Source: an uncultured Arthrobacter sp. (GTDB lineage: Bacteria; Actinomycetota; Actinomycetes; Actinomycetales; Micrococcaceae). From it: a stretch of DNA of 38,583 nt. Shown here piece after piece: positions 18,870 through 26,890 of this stretch. The stretch covers positions 1-38,583 of the forward strand of contig NZ_CADCTE010000110.1 in NCBI RefSeq assembly GCF_902805515.1, written 5' to 3'. The stretch's first letter is position 1, and each line of letters opens with the position of its first letter. The position numbers were made by a program, and so were the translations under genes. The notes under the pieces were generated by a model, which was not told where the DNA came from, searched no databases, and saw nothing but the letters and a program-made list of their open reading frames with translations.

Positions 18870-19442
18870 ATGGCTGTTCACCCAGTGACCATTGTCGGAG
18901 AACCCGTCCTGCACCGCAGGGCGGCCGAGGTCGAGACGTTCGACGACGAGCTCCGTGCCCTGATCGCCGACATGTTCGAGACCATGGACAAGGCCAACGG
19001 CGTCGGGCTCGCCGCCCCGCAGATCGGTGTGGGCCTGCGGATCTTCGTGTACGGCATGGCCAACGACGACGGCGTGGCGCCGCGCGGCGTCCTGGTCAAT
19101 CCCACGCTGGTCACCTCCAAGATCTCGGGCGCCGAGCCGGACCCCGACGAGGAGTCCGAGGGGTGCCTGTCGGTGCCGGGCGAGGCCTATCCGCTGAAGC
19201 GGGCCGAATGGGTGAAGGTCACCGGTGTCGACGGCGACGGGACGCCCGTCGAGTTCGAAGCCACCGGCTGGTTCGCCCGCTGCATGCAGCACGAGTACGA
19301 CCACCTCGACGGGAAGCTGTACGTGGACCGGCTCAACGCCCGCCAGGGCCGCAAGGCCAAGAAGACGGTGAAGGCCCACGGGTGGGGCGTTCCGGGCCTC
19401 ACCTGGCTGCCGGGAGTCGACCCGGATCCGTTCGGGCACTGA
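18870..19442 (+). CDS. def: Peptide deformylase
   Basis: Metalloenzyme (190 aa) that removes the formyl group from nascent N-termini. All three motifs are present: GVGLAAPQIG (44-53), EGCLSVPG with Cys99, and QHEYDHLDG with His141, Glu142 and His145; these bind the metal and catalyse. The C-terminus has an extension (KKTVKAHGWGVPGLTWLPG) common in actinobacterial type I enzymes. ATG at 18870 has GGAAGGA just upstream. It is convergent with the MFS gene; the 100 bases between hold short direct repeats (GGCGCAGTCAGG twice) and a small hairpin at 19469-19484. Confidence 0.96.
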   Translation: MAVHPVTIVGEPVLHRRAAEVETFDDELRALIADMFETMDKANGVGLAAPQIGVGLRIFVYGMANDDGVAPRGVLVNPTLVTSKISGAEPDPDEESEGCLSVPGEAYPLKRAEWVKVTGVDGDGTPVEFEATGWFARCMQHEYDHLDGKLYVDRLNARQGRKAKKTVKAHGWGVPGLTWLPGVDPDPFGH

Positions 19443-19542
19443 CGCGCTGCCCCACGCACAAGCCGGCTGCCGCCCTGCGGCGGCCGTGGTCAGGGGCGGC
19501 AGCGATCAGGGGCGGTTAGGCGCAGTCAGGAGTTGGGCGCAG

Positions 19543-20817
19543 TCAGGCGCGGGCGTCCGCCTCGGGGGCCGGCTCGAGGTCCTCCAGCCGCTGCACCCGG
19601 CGCAGCGGCCCCAGAAGGGCGATGAGCGGCGCCCCGCAGGCGATGAGGACGCCGATCAGGACAGCCTCCCGCACGCCGAAGAGATGGGCGAGGGTTCCCG
19701 CGGCGAAGCTCGCAAGGGCAAGCATTCCCCAGCTCACCGTGCGGGACGCGGCGCCGAGCCGTCCCATCATCCCCGGTGGGCAGACCTGCTGGCGGAAGCT
19801 GGCACCCACGACGATGTTCCAAGCCACCGAGGCACCCATGACGAACATCCCCAGCACGCCGATCAGCATGCCCCACCCGGGGGTCATCACCAGCAGGGAC
19901 CCGTAACCCGCCACTCCCGGCACCATGGACCAGCGCCACAGCGGGCCGGACCCGAACCGTTCGCTCATGGCCTTTGCGGAGATTCCTCCGACCGCTCCTC
20001 CCGCGGAGGCACTGGCGAGCAGCAGGCCCAGCCACACCTCGGATTCACCGAGTGTGCGCAGCACGAGCAGCACGATCAGGGAGGCGGCGATGTTTCCGCC
20101 GAGGTTCCACAGCGCCGCGTTGAACAGGATGGCCCGCAGGGGCCCGGTGCTGAAGGTGTATCTCATGCCGTCGGCCATGTCCCGCAGGAGGCGGTGTTCG
20201 GTCCGAGCGAGTTTCACCTCCTGCACCTTCAGGCGTGAGACCGCCCCGAGGGAGACCAGCGAGGCCCCCACCTGCACGAGCAGCGAATTGGACGCTCCGG
20301 CGATCGTCGTCAGCCAGCCGGCCAGGGAACGTCCCGCGGCATCGGCCGCAGCCCCCGAGCCGGTCATGAGCCCGTTCCCCTCGACGAGTTCATGTCTCGA
20401 GACGGCCTGCTGCACCAGGGCCGTGTCGGCAAGGTTGAAGAACACCGAGGTGAGTCCGGCCGCGAACGCGACGGCGAACAGATGGACGGTGGTGAGCACG
20501 CCCAGCCAGTAGGCCAGTGGAAGGGTCAGCAGGACGGCGACCCGCACAACCAGCGACCAGAGGATCACCGGTTTGCGCGGGAGCCGGTCGACCCAGACGC
20601 CGATGACAAGGCCGAAGAGCAGCCAGGGCAGGAACACCATCCCGGCGAGGGCGGCGACTTCGAAGTTGCTCGCGTTGAGTTCGACGGCGGCAACCACCGG
20701 CAGGGCGACGGCGGTCACGGCATTGCCGAAGACCCCCGCCGTACCCGAAATCCACAGTGCCCGGAAGTCCGCGTTGCGCACCAGAAGGTGCCTTCGCGGC
20801 GGGGCTGTGTCGGTCAT
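19543..20817 (-). CDS. MFS transporter, drug or siderophore exporter type
   Basis: Twelve-helix major facilitator (424 aa) of the exporter type (MFS_3/enterobactin exporter-like). Motif A is visible as GVWVDRLPRKP in the loop after helix 2, and NGLMTGSGAAADAAGRSLAG matches the helix 5 region of this group. The C-terminus is acidic and cytoplasmic. The substrate cannot be read from sequence. ATG at 20817 is chosen; an in-frame GTG is two codons earlier. No Shine-Dalgarno is present, but TACTCT lies six bases upstream of the ATG, so the message may be leaderless. A 14-base palindrome 24 bases upstream may be an operator. Confidence 0.88.
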   Translation of the reverse strand: MTDTAPPRRHLLVRNADFRALWISGTAGVFGNAVTAVALPVVAAVELNASNFEVAALAGMVFLPWLLFGLVIGVWVDRLPRKPVILWSLVVRVAVLLTLPLAYWLGVLTTVHLFAVAFAAGLTSVFFNLADTALVQQAVSRHELVEGNGLMTGSGAAADAAGRSLAGWLTTIAGASNSLLVQVGASLVSLGAVSRLKVQEVKLARTEHRLLRDMADGMRYTFSTGPLRAILFNAALWNLGGNIAASLIVLLVLRTLGESEVWLGLLLASASAGGAVGGISAKAMSERFGSGPLWRWSMVPGVAGYGSLLVMTPGWGMLIGVLGMFVMGASVAWNIVVGASFRQQVCPPGMMGRLGAASRTVSWGMLALASFAAGTLAHLFGVREAVLIGVLIACGAPLIALLGPLRRVQRLEDLEPAPEADARA

Positions 20818-20840
20818 TGACACAGAGTAGCGGAGCGCGT

Positions 20841-20854
20841 GTGATTGCTATCAC
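20841..20854. promoter_or_regulatory. Candidate operator upstream of the MFS gene
   Basis: GTGATTGCTATCAC is an inverted repeat with 5-base arms, 24 bases before the MFS start codon and just upstream of its candidate -10 (20824-20829 on the minus strand). This is where a repressor of an efflux gene would bind. No regulator gene is adjacent. Confidence 0.4.
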
Positions 20855-20891
20855 TCGGGCGGCGGTTCGGAAAGAAAAACTTTCCCTTGGG

Positions 20892-20920
20892 TTGACCCTT
20901 TTACTAAATCTGCCTATTGT
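20892..20920 (+). promoter_or_regulatory. Strong sigma-70-like promoter on the plus strand
   Basis: TTGACC (20892-20897), exactly 17 bases, then TATTGT (20915-20920). It lies in an AT-rich island and points rightward into the RNase P RNA gene, which is on the minus strand, and beyond it to yaaA. Confidence 0.55.
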
Positions 20921-20980
20921 TCGCGGCGGCATTACCGAGGGGTAACCTGGGAGGCACCGGCGGCTGCTTACGGCCGGTCG

Positions 20981-21382
20981 GGGGATGGGCCGACCGGTAC
21001 GCCGGGTTCTGTTCTCCCGCTCCGTTGCCGGTGCGGGAGCGGCGGCCATCCATCTACGAACGCCGTTGCCGACGCCCTCCAGCGGCCTACCCGGACACTC
21101 GGGCGAGCAGCCCTCAAACGCGCCCTGTCTGGCCTTGCTCCGGGTGGGGTTTACCGAGCCATGCCGGTCACCCGGCACGCTGGTGGTCTCTTACACCACC
21201 TTTTCACCCTTACTTCCTCCGGCCACGAGGGCCTGGGAAGCGGTCTGTTTTCTGTGGCACTGGCCTGCGGGTTACCCCGAGTGGGCGTTACCCACCACCC
21301 TGCTCTGCGGAGCCCGGACGTTCCTCGGTGGCTGCGGCATCTTTCGACCCCGAGCCAACGCGGCCGCCTGGTCGACCCATCC
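20981..21382 (-). ncRNA. rnpB: RNase P RNA, bacterial type A
   Basis: Catalytic RNA of RNase P, which trims the 5' ends of tRNA precursors. On the minus strand the conserved blocks occur in order: GAGGAACGTCCGGGCTC (complement of 21310-21326), AGGCCAGTGCCACAGAAA, GGAGGAAGTAAGGGTGAAA, AGAGACCACC, and near the 3' end GAACAGAACCCGGCGTACC (complement of 20996-21014). The ends pair as helix P1 (GGATGGGTCGACC with GGTCGGCCCATCC). The 5' end at 21382 is seven bases past a TACACT -10 on the minus strand (21390-21395). The ends are good to a few bases. Confidence 0.95.
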
Positions 21383-21436
21383 GCCTCCAAGTGTACGGTG
21401 AACGCGGACGCGGGCCGGAATCGGTAGAGTATTCGG

Positions 21437-22201
21437 GTGCTGATTCTGCTGCCCCCGTCCGAAGGTAAGTCCGCGGCGGCGCAGGGGGTGCCGGTCTCCC
21501 TCGACAATCTCCACTTCCCCGAACTGAACCCCGCCCGTGAGCGGGTCCTGCAGGCGCTGCGCGACGTCAGCGCCACAGCCGACGCGCACGAGGTGCTCGG
21601 CGTCGGCGCATCGCTCGGGGCCGAGGTCCTGCGCAACACCGTCCTCCACACCGAGCCTGCGGCCCCGGCCCACAGCATCTACACGGGCGTCCTCTATGAC
21701 GCCCTGGACTACAACGGGATGACCCCCGCGCAGCGCCGGAAGGCCCGCGAGCACATCGTGGTCGTCTCGGCGCTCTGGGGCGCGGTGCGCTTCGGTGACC
21801 CGATCCCCGCGTACCGCCTTGCCATGTCGGTGACGCTGCCCGGGGCCGGAAGGCTCGGTTCCTTCTGGAAGGGCGTCCTCGACGCTCCGCTGCGCGCCCA
21901 CTCCGAGGGGTCCCTGATCATCGACTGCCGCTCCAGCACCTATGCCTCTGCCTGGACTCCCCCGGCGGAGCGTACGGTCGCCGTCAACGTCTTCTCCGAG
22001 CGGGACGGGAAGCGCACGGTGGTGTCACATTTCGCCAAGCACACGCGCGGCGCCCTCGCCCGGCACCTGCTGACGCGGCGGGGCAAGGCGCCCTCGACGC
22101 CGGAGCAGCTGCTGTCGGCCGCATCGGAGGCCTGGAGGGCCGAGCTTGAGCCGGCCTCCGGGAAGAAGCCGGCCCGCCTGAACCTCGTCCTCGATTCCTG
22201 A
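21437..22201 (+). CDS. yaaA: YaaA (UPF0246), peroxide stress protein
   Basis: YaaA-family protein (254 aa), which in Escherichia coli lowers free iron and limits DNA damage during peroxide stress. It starts MLILLPPSEGK, the family signature, followed by YTGVLYDALDY, VVSALWGAVRFGDPIPAYRL and the conserved FSERDGKRTVVSHFAKHTRG. The start is GTG at 21437 with no ribosome site; TAGAGT (21425-21430) is six bases upstream, so a leaderless mRNA is likely. Its -10 lies about 30 bases from that of divergent rnpB. It ends convergently with the RNase H fusion gene; a 7-base hairpin at 22268-22292 lies between. Confidence 0.93.
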   Translation: MLILLPPSEGKSAAAQGVPVSLDNLHFPELNPARERVLQALRDVSATADAHEVLGVGASLGAEVLRNTVLHTEPAAPAHSIYTGVLYDALDYNGMTPAQRRKAREHIVVVSALWGAVRFGDPIPAYRLAMSVTLPGAGRLGSFWKGVLDAPLRAHSEGSLIIDCRSSTYASAWTPPAERTVAVNVFSERDGKRTVVSHFAKHTRGALARHLLTRRGKAPSTPEQLLSAASEAWRAELEPASGKKPARLNLVLDS

Positions 22202-22328
22202 GCCGGGTCCGGCCGCAGCCGGGTGCACTGCTTGAACCGGTGCACTCCCTAAACGTGCATGCAAACGGGTACGCTGCCGGGCAAGGCGTACCAGCCAAGC
22301 GGGCGCACTGCCGGAAACAGGGATACTG

Positions 22329-23276
22329 CTAGGCGGCGTCAGCGACCAGTTCCACTTCGAACCCTTCGACGTTCTCGAGGTACGCCGCATAGTGGTCCGC
22401 TCCCCCGGCGAACGGATGCCGCTCCGGGAAGAGCAGCGTCCAGCCGTGGCTCGCGGCCCGGCGGGCCAGCAGGTCCACCTCGCTGCGGGTGCCGGCCCGG
22501 AAAGCCAGGTGGTTCACGCCGGGACGGCGGCGCTCGTGCGGTGCCGCCTGGACGTCGGGCCCGGACTCAAGGACGAGGTAGAACCCCTCGCCGCTGTAGC
22601 TGACGCCGTCGGCCCATGAGTCCTTCTCGGCGAAGCCCAGGCGCTCCAGCAGCCAGCCCAGGCTCTTCCGGGCGGCCTCGAGGTCAGCCACCCAGACCTC
22701 AACATGATGCAGCCGTCCCGGCGCGCGGGGCGGGGCCGGCGGCTCGGGAGCCGCCTCGGGCGCCTTTGCCGCCGAGACGGCGGTGCGCGCCTTCCACGGC
22801 ACCCCTGCCATGCCCGCGTCCATCGCCTCGTTCGAGAGCCGGTCGGCGTCCTTGTTCCGCTCGCGCGGGATCCACTCATAGGTCACCCGGCGCGGATCGA
22901 CGATCTTGCGGGCCCGGGCGGCCAGGGTCCGCATATCGGCATGCTTGATCTGCCAGCGGCCGGACATCTGCTCGACGACGAGCTTGGAGTCCATCTTCAC
23001 GTGGATCCGGCTGGCCGGATTGATCTCGTTTGCCAGTTCAAGGCCCGCCACAAGCCCCGAATACTCGGCCACATTGTTTGAGGCCTTCCCAATGTACTCG
23101 GCCTTCTCCACGAGGATCGCACCGGTCTTCGGGTCGCGGACCAGGGCGCCGTAGCCGGCGTGCCCGGGGTTGCCGCGTGAGCCGCCGTCGGCCTCGACGA
23201 CCAGCAGGGGCGCATCCCCCGACGGGTCCGCGCCGGCGCGGGCATGCGGGTCGAACAGTTCTGCATCGAATCCCAC
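22329..23276 (-). CDS. RNase H type I fused to a VOC (glyoxalase-like) domain
   Basis: Two-domain protein (315 aa). Residues 24-155 are an RNase HI domain that should cut RNA in RNA-DNA hybrids; the four acidic residues are Asp30 (EADGGSRGNPG), Glu71 (NNVAEYSG), Asp96 (KMDSKLVVEQMSGRW) and Asp145 (NKDADRLSNEA). An Ala/Pro linker (about 161-187) leads to a VOC domain at 189-312 with candidate metal ligands His191 (LHHVEVWV), His256 (GVNHLAFR) and a Glu near the end (EGFEVELV). In mycobacteria the equivalent gene carries a phosphatase domain instead. The GTG at 23276 is the start, five bases after the stop of the Zn-ribbon gene, so the two are cotranscribed. The function of the VOC part is unknown. 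Confidence 0.9.
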   Translation of the reverse strand: MGFDAELFDPHARAGADPSGDAPLLVVEADGGSRGNPGHAGYGALVRDPKTGAILVEKAEYIGKASNNVAEYSGLVAGLELANEINPASRIHVKMDSKLVVEQMSGRWQIKHADMRTLAARARKIVDPRRVTYEWIPRERNKDADRLSNEAMDAGMAGVPWKARTAVSAAKAPEAAPEPPAPPRAPGRLHHVEVWVADLEAARKSLGWLLERLGFAEKDSWADGVSYSGEGFYLVLESGPDVQAAPHERRRPGVNHLAFRAGTRSEVDLLARRAASHGWTLLFPERHPFAGGADHYAAYLENVEGFEVELVADAA

Positions 23277-23281
23277 GGGTG

Positions 23282-24022
23282 TCAGTGTCCCCACTCCGCG
23301 GAACGCACCAGGATGGAGCCCGAGTCGGGGCACATCACGATGTCGTCGGGCGCCGCCTTGGAGATGTCGGCGAGGTCGCCGGGGCTGAGCTGCATGCCCG
23401 AGCCCTCGGACTTGCCGTGGAAAAGCCTTGCCGCCCCGACGCCGCGGCGTGCCAGCGTTTTCTCGTAGAGGCCGAGCAGTGCGGCGTCGAAGGTTGAGGC
23501 GAGCTCGTCGCGCTGCACCTGCACCTCGGCGCGCTGGGCCCCGAGCGTTTCGAGCTCGGCATCGCGTGCCGCTTCGAGCCCCGCCAGTTCGCTGCGGACG
23601 GTGTCGGTGCGCTGCTGGACTTCCTGCTGCGCGGCACGGGCCTGTTCGACCCGCTCCATGACATCGAGTTCGACGTCTTCGAGATCCGAGCGCCGGCGGG
23701 TCAGGGAGGCGACCTCGCTCTGCAGTGCCGTGAGGTCCTTGGAGGTTCCCGTGCCGCTGTTGAGCCGCTGCTCGTCGCGCTCGAGGCGCGTCACGACGGC
23801 CTGGACGTCATCCTCGGCCCGGGTCAGCTCACGCTCGCGGTCGGCCAGTTCGGTGGTGGCCTTGACCAGCTCGCCGTCGACCGTGGCGACCCTGGCCTGC
23901 AGGGCTGCGATCTCCGGGTTGTTCCGCACCACCGCGGCCTGCCGCTGAAGCTGGTTCAGCCGGGAGTCAAGCGCCTGCAGATCCAGCAGTCGCAGTTGTT
24001 CCTCTGGTGGAGCCTTGGCCAC
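23282..24022 (-). CDS. Coiled-coil protein with a degenerate C4 zinc ribbon
   Basis: Protein (246 aa) of the family annotated as putative nucleic-acid-binding Zn-ribbon protein (COG1579, DUF164). Residues about 8-190 form a long coiled coil rich in Glu, Arg, Ala and Leu. The C-terminal ribbon is eroded: where relatives have two CxxC knuckles, this one has HGKSEGSGMQL and CPDSGSILVRS, leaving only Cys231. It probably no longer binds zinc. GTG at 24022 has GGAGG six bases upstream. It sits between the Nif3-like gene and the RNase H fusion, an order I remember for mycobacteria (Rv2230c-Rv2228c), so a shared but undefined role in nucleic acid metabolism is plausible. Confidence 0.88.
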   Translation of the reverse strand: MAKAPPEEQLRLLDLQALDSRLNQLQRQAAVVRNNPEIAALQARVATVDGELVKATTELADRERELTRAEDDVQAVVTRLERDEQRLNSGTGTSKDLTALQSEVASLTRRRSDLEDVELDVMERVEQARAAQQEVQQRTDTVRSELAGLEAARDAELETLGAQRAEVQVQRDELASTFDAALLGLYEKTLARRGVGAARLFHGKSEGSGMQLSPGDLADISKAAPDDIVMCPDSGSILVRSAEWGH

Positions 24023-24209
24023 GGTTAACCTCCGGTGTGTGGGCGACTGACGTTCCGTCCTAGCCTATTGCACTGACGGCGGAGGCCTCCACGGCGCCCA
24101 TCCCGCCGGCTGCGCCGTCGACGGCGGTTCCGCGGGCGGTTCGGCGAGCGGTTCGGCGGGCGGTCGACCGGGCAGTTCGACAGGGCCCGGGTTCCGCCCG
24201 GTGTGTTGC

Positions 24210-25100
24210 TCAGGGGTGGCCCGGAGTGAGGACGAAGTCCCAGGGGTCGGTGTTGACGCTGCTGACCCGGATGTCGGTCAGGAAGCCCTGGTCGGTCAGG
24301 ACGTTACCGAGCGCCGCGGCGGCCGGCGTGAGCCAGAGCCACTCACTGCCGAAGTGCGACACGTCGATGAGGTAGGGCCGGCCGCCCGCCGCACGCTCCC
24401 GCGCCTCGGACGCCGGGTGGTGGCGGAGGTCGGCCGTGACGAACACATCGGCCTGGCTGGCCCGCACGGCGTCGAACAGGCTGTCACCGGCGCCACCGCA
24501 GACGGCGACCCGGCGGATCAGCCCGTCCTTGTCCCCCGCGACCCGGACGCCGCCGGCCACCGACGGAAGGATGGAGAAGACGGACTCGGCGAAGTCGGCG
24601 AGGGTCGTGGCATCCGGGAGGTTTCCCACCCGGCCGATGCCCTCCTCGGGCAGGCCGTCCTGGGAGCGTACCAGCGGTTTCACTTCACTGAGTCCGAAGG
24701 CGTCGGCCAGCACATCCGATACCCCGCCGACGGCACTGTCACCGTTGGTGTGGACCGTGGCCAGGGCGCAGCCGCTTTCGATCAGCCGGTGCAGCACCTC
24801 CCCCTTCGGCCCGGAGGCAGCCACCGAGTTCACCGGCTTCAGGAGCAGGGGGTGGTGGGAGATGATCAGCTGCGCGCCCCAGGCAAGGGCCTCGTCGAGC
24901 ACCTCGCTGGTTGGGTCGACAGCGAAGAGGATGCGGCTGACCTCGGCGTCCGCTCGGCCGGCAACGAGGCCGACGGCGTCCCAGCCTTCGGCGAGGCTTT
25001 CGGGCCAGAGTTCCTCGATGGCCAGCAGGACCTCACCGACTGTCGGAACCGTTTCCGTCCCGCGTTGTTCCGTGCTGGAGGGCTGCAGGTTCTCTTCCAT
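24210..25100 (-). CDS. Nif3-like dinuclear metal-centre protein
   Basis: Nif3/YbgI-family protein (296 aa), thought to be a hydrolase with two metal ions; the physiological substrate is not known. Metal-site motifs are LIISHHPLLLKP (paired His) and ATVHTNGDSAVGGVSDVLAD in the first half, then DVSHFGSEW near the end. AVCGGAGDSLFDAV is a family motif. ATG at 25100 is chosen over upstream frames because the extension is Arg-rich and unlike protein. There is no Shine-Dalgarno; TACAAC is seven bases upstream on the coding strand. It is the first gene of the minus-strand block with the Zn-ribbon and RNase H genes, 187 bases ahead of them. Confidence 0.93.
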   Translation of the reverse strand: MEENLQPSSTEQRGTETVPTVGEVLLAIEELWPESLAEGWDAVGLVAGRADAEVSRILFAVDPTSEVLDEALAWGAQLIISHHPLLLKPVNSVAASGPKGEVLHRLIESGCALATVHTNGDSAVGGVSDVLADAFGLSEVKPLVRSQDGLPEEGIGRVGNLPDATTLADFAESVFSILPSVAGGVRVAGDKDGLIRRVAVCGGAGDSLFDAVRASQADVFVTADLRHHPASEARERAAGGRPYLIDVSHFGSEWLWLTPAAAALGNVLTDQGFLTDIRVSSVNTDPWDFVLTPGHP

Positions 25101-25236
25101 AGGACCAGTTGTACCCCGCGCGCCGCGCCGCCGACCAATTATGTGGTCTCGGTCAACTTCGGCGTGTCGCGGCATCATCCGGCGAGCGGGCTGGTATCGC
25201 ATGGCCGGAAGGTGCGGCTGTGACAATTGCCACGGA

Positions 25237-25248
25237 TGGGAATTCCCA
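25237..25248. promoter_or_regulatory. Perfect 12-base palindrome upstream of msrA
   Basis: TGGGAATTCCCA lies 25 bases before the msrA start codon, within the likely core promoter. It could be an operator; no matching regulator is identified. Confidence 0.3.
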
Positions 25249-25273
25249 AGGGGCCCGGCGCATTGTACAAGGT

Positions 25274-25798
25274 ATGAAAACTTTTGTACTTGGCGGAGGC
25301 TGTTTCTGGTGCCTCGACGCCCTCTACCAGAAAACCCGCGGCGTCACGGCGGTTGTCTCCGGCTACACGGGCGGCCATGAGAGCCACCCGGACTACGACT
25401 CGGTCAGCGCCGGCACCACCGGCCATGCCGAGGTCGTTGCCGTGACCTTCGATGAGAGCGTCATTCCCGAGGAGGTCGTCCTCGACATGTATTTCGTCTC
25501 ACACGACCCCACCACGCTGAACCGGCAGGGGTACGACGTCGGGACGCAGTACCGGTCCTCGATGTTCTACCAGGATGCGGAGCAGCAGGAAATTTTCGAA
25601 AAGGCGATCCAGCGCAACCAGGACAAGTGGAGCAATCCAATCGTCACCGAAGTGACCCGGCTCGGGACCTTCCACGAGGCCGAGGAGTACCACCAGAACT
25701 TCTACGCGAAGCACCCCGAGCAGGGCTACTGCCAGGTGATTATCAACCCGAAGCTCGCGAAGGCGCGCAAATATTACGCCGAATGGCTTGTCGCGTAG
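25274..25798 (+). CDS. msrA: Peptide methionine (S)-S-oxide reductase MsrA
   Basis: Repairs oxidised methionine (S-sulfoxide) in proteins using thioredoxin-like reductants (174 aa). The active site GGGCFWC is at the very N-terminus with catalytic Cys10; SGYTGGHESHPDYDSVSAG and GHAEVV are core motifs and Cys153 (EQGYCQV) is a likely resolving residue. The start ATG at 25274 begins MKTFVLGGGCFW, the standard short form; the open frame upstream is non-coding. AAGG is one base before the ATG and is too close to be a normal ribosome site. cysK follows in the same direction after a strong hairpin. Confidence 0.96.
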   Translation: MKTFVLGGGCFWCLDALYQKTRGVTAVVSGYTGGHESHPDYDSVSAGTTGHAEVVAVTFDESVIPEEVVLDMYFVSHDPTTLNRQGYDVGTQYRSSMFYQDAEQQEIFEKAIQRNQDKWSNPIVTEVTRLGTFHEAEEYHQNFYAKHPEQGYCQVIINPKLAKARKYYAEWLVA

Positions 25799-25868
25799 TC
25801 GACGGGGTTGCCGGGAACTAGGCTGACTCCGGCAGCCCCAGGGCCTGCCTTCTCTCTTTCACAGGCCT

Positions 25869-25903
25869 CCGCGGCAGAACCGGCACCACCGGTTCTGCCG
25901 CGG
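25869..25903 (+). terminator. Strong hairpin between msrA and cysK
   Basis: A perfect 15-base inverted repeat (25869-25883 and 25889-25903, loop CACCA) lies 27 bases before the cysK start. It has no T run. It may end msrA transcription or shape the cysK leader. Confidence 0.55.
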
Positions 25904-25930
25904 CGTATCAGGATCAGGCAGGCTCATTAC

Positions 25931-26866
25931 ATGGCACGCATTTACGATGACGTCACCCAACTGGTCGGCGGTACGCCCCTGGTGCGCCTCAACCACCTGG
26001 CTGAGGGCCTGGGGGCGGACGTGGTGGTCAAGCTCGAGTTCTACAACCCGACCAACAGCGTGAAGGACCGCATCGGCGTCGCGATCGTCGACGCCGCGGA
26101 GCGTTCCGGTGCACTGCGCCCGGGCGGCACCATCGTCGAGGGGACCTCCGGCAACACGGGCATCGCCCTCGCCATGGTCGGCGCGGCCCGCGGGTACAAG
26201 GTCATCCTCACCATGCCGGAGACCATGTCCACCGAGCGCCGCGTCATGCTCCGCGCCTACGGCGCCGAGATCGTCCTGACCCCCGGCTCCGAGGGGATGC
26301 GCGGAGCGGTGGAACGCGCAAAGGAGATCGTGGCGAACACCGACAACGCCATCTGGGCCCAGCAGTTCGCCAACGCCGCCAACCCGGAGATCCACCGGAC
26401 CACCACCGCCGAAGAGGTCTGGGAAGACACCGCCGGCGCCGTCGACATCTTCGTCGCCGGCGTTGGCACCGGCGGCACGATCACCGGCGTCGGGCAGATC
26501 CTCAAGAAGCGCAAGCCCGGCGTGCAGATCGTCGCCGTCGAACCGGCCGACTCCCCCATCCTCAACGGCGGGGCGCCGGGTCCGCACAAGATCCAGGGCA
26601 TCGGCGCGAACTTCGTGCCGGAGATCCTGGACACCGACGCCTACGACGAGGTCATCGACGCCTCCGTCGAGGACTCGGTGCGCGTCGCCCGTGCGCTGGG
26701 CACGAAGGAGGGAATCCTCGGCGGCATCTCCTCGGGAGCCATTGTCTGGGCCGCCCTTGAGCTGGCCAAGCGGCCCGAAAACGCCGGTAAGCTCATCGTG
26801 GCGGTCGTGTGCGATTTCGGCGAGCGGTACATCTCCACGGTGCTCTTCGACGACATCCGCGCCTGA
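25931..26866 (+). CDS. cysK: Cysteine synthase A (O-acetylserine sulfhydrylase)
   Basis: PLP enzyme (311 aa) that makes cysteine from O-acetylserine and sulfide. The PLP lysine is Lys45 in NPTNSVKDR; the substrate loop TSGNTG is at 72-77; the phosphate-binding [10 protein letters not shown] and the C-terminal [11 protein letters not shown] are intact. The start ATG at 25931 begins [20 protein letters not shown], the usual form. The Shine-Dalgarno is weak. cysE follows 24 bases downstream, so both enzymes of the cysteine branch are made together and may form the cysteine synthase complex. Confidence 0.97.
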   Translation: MARIYDDVTQLVGGTPLVRLNHLAEGLGADVVVKLEFYNPTNSVKDRIGVAIVDAAERSGALRPGGTIVEGTSGNTGIALAMVGAARGYKVILTMPETMSTERRVMLRAYGAEIVLTPGSEGMRGAVERAKEIVANTDNAIWAQQFANAANPEIHRTTTAEEVWEDTAGAVDIFVAGVGTGGTITGVGQILKKRKPGVQIVAVEPADSPILNGGAPGPHKIQGIGANFVPEILDTDAYDEVIDASVEDSVRVARALGTKEGILGGISSGAIVWAALELAKRPENAGKLIVAVVCDFGERYISTVLFDDIRA

Positions 26867-26890
26867 CCCGCCCTCTACGAGGAGGAAGCC

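Noticed and set aside
17682-19439. A 585-codon minus-strand frame across the acyl-CoA dehydrogenase and def
   Set aside because: Antisense shadow of two well-defined genes.
24110-24180. GCGGTTCGGCGA-like short repeats between the Nif3-like and Zn-ribbon genes
   Set aside because: Only two to three imperfect copies of a low-complexity unit; no clear function or structure.
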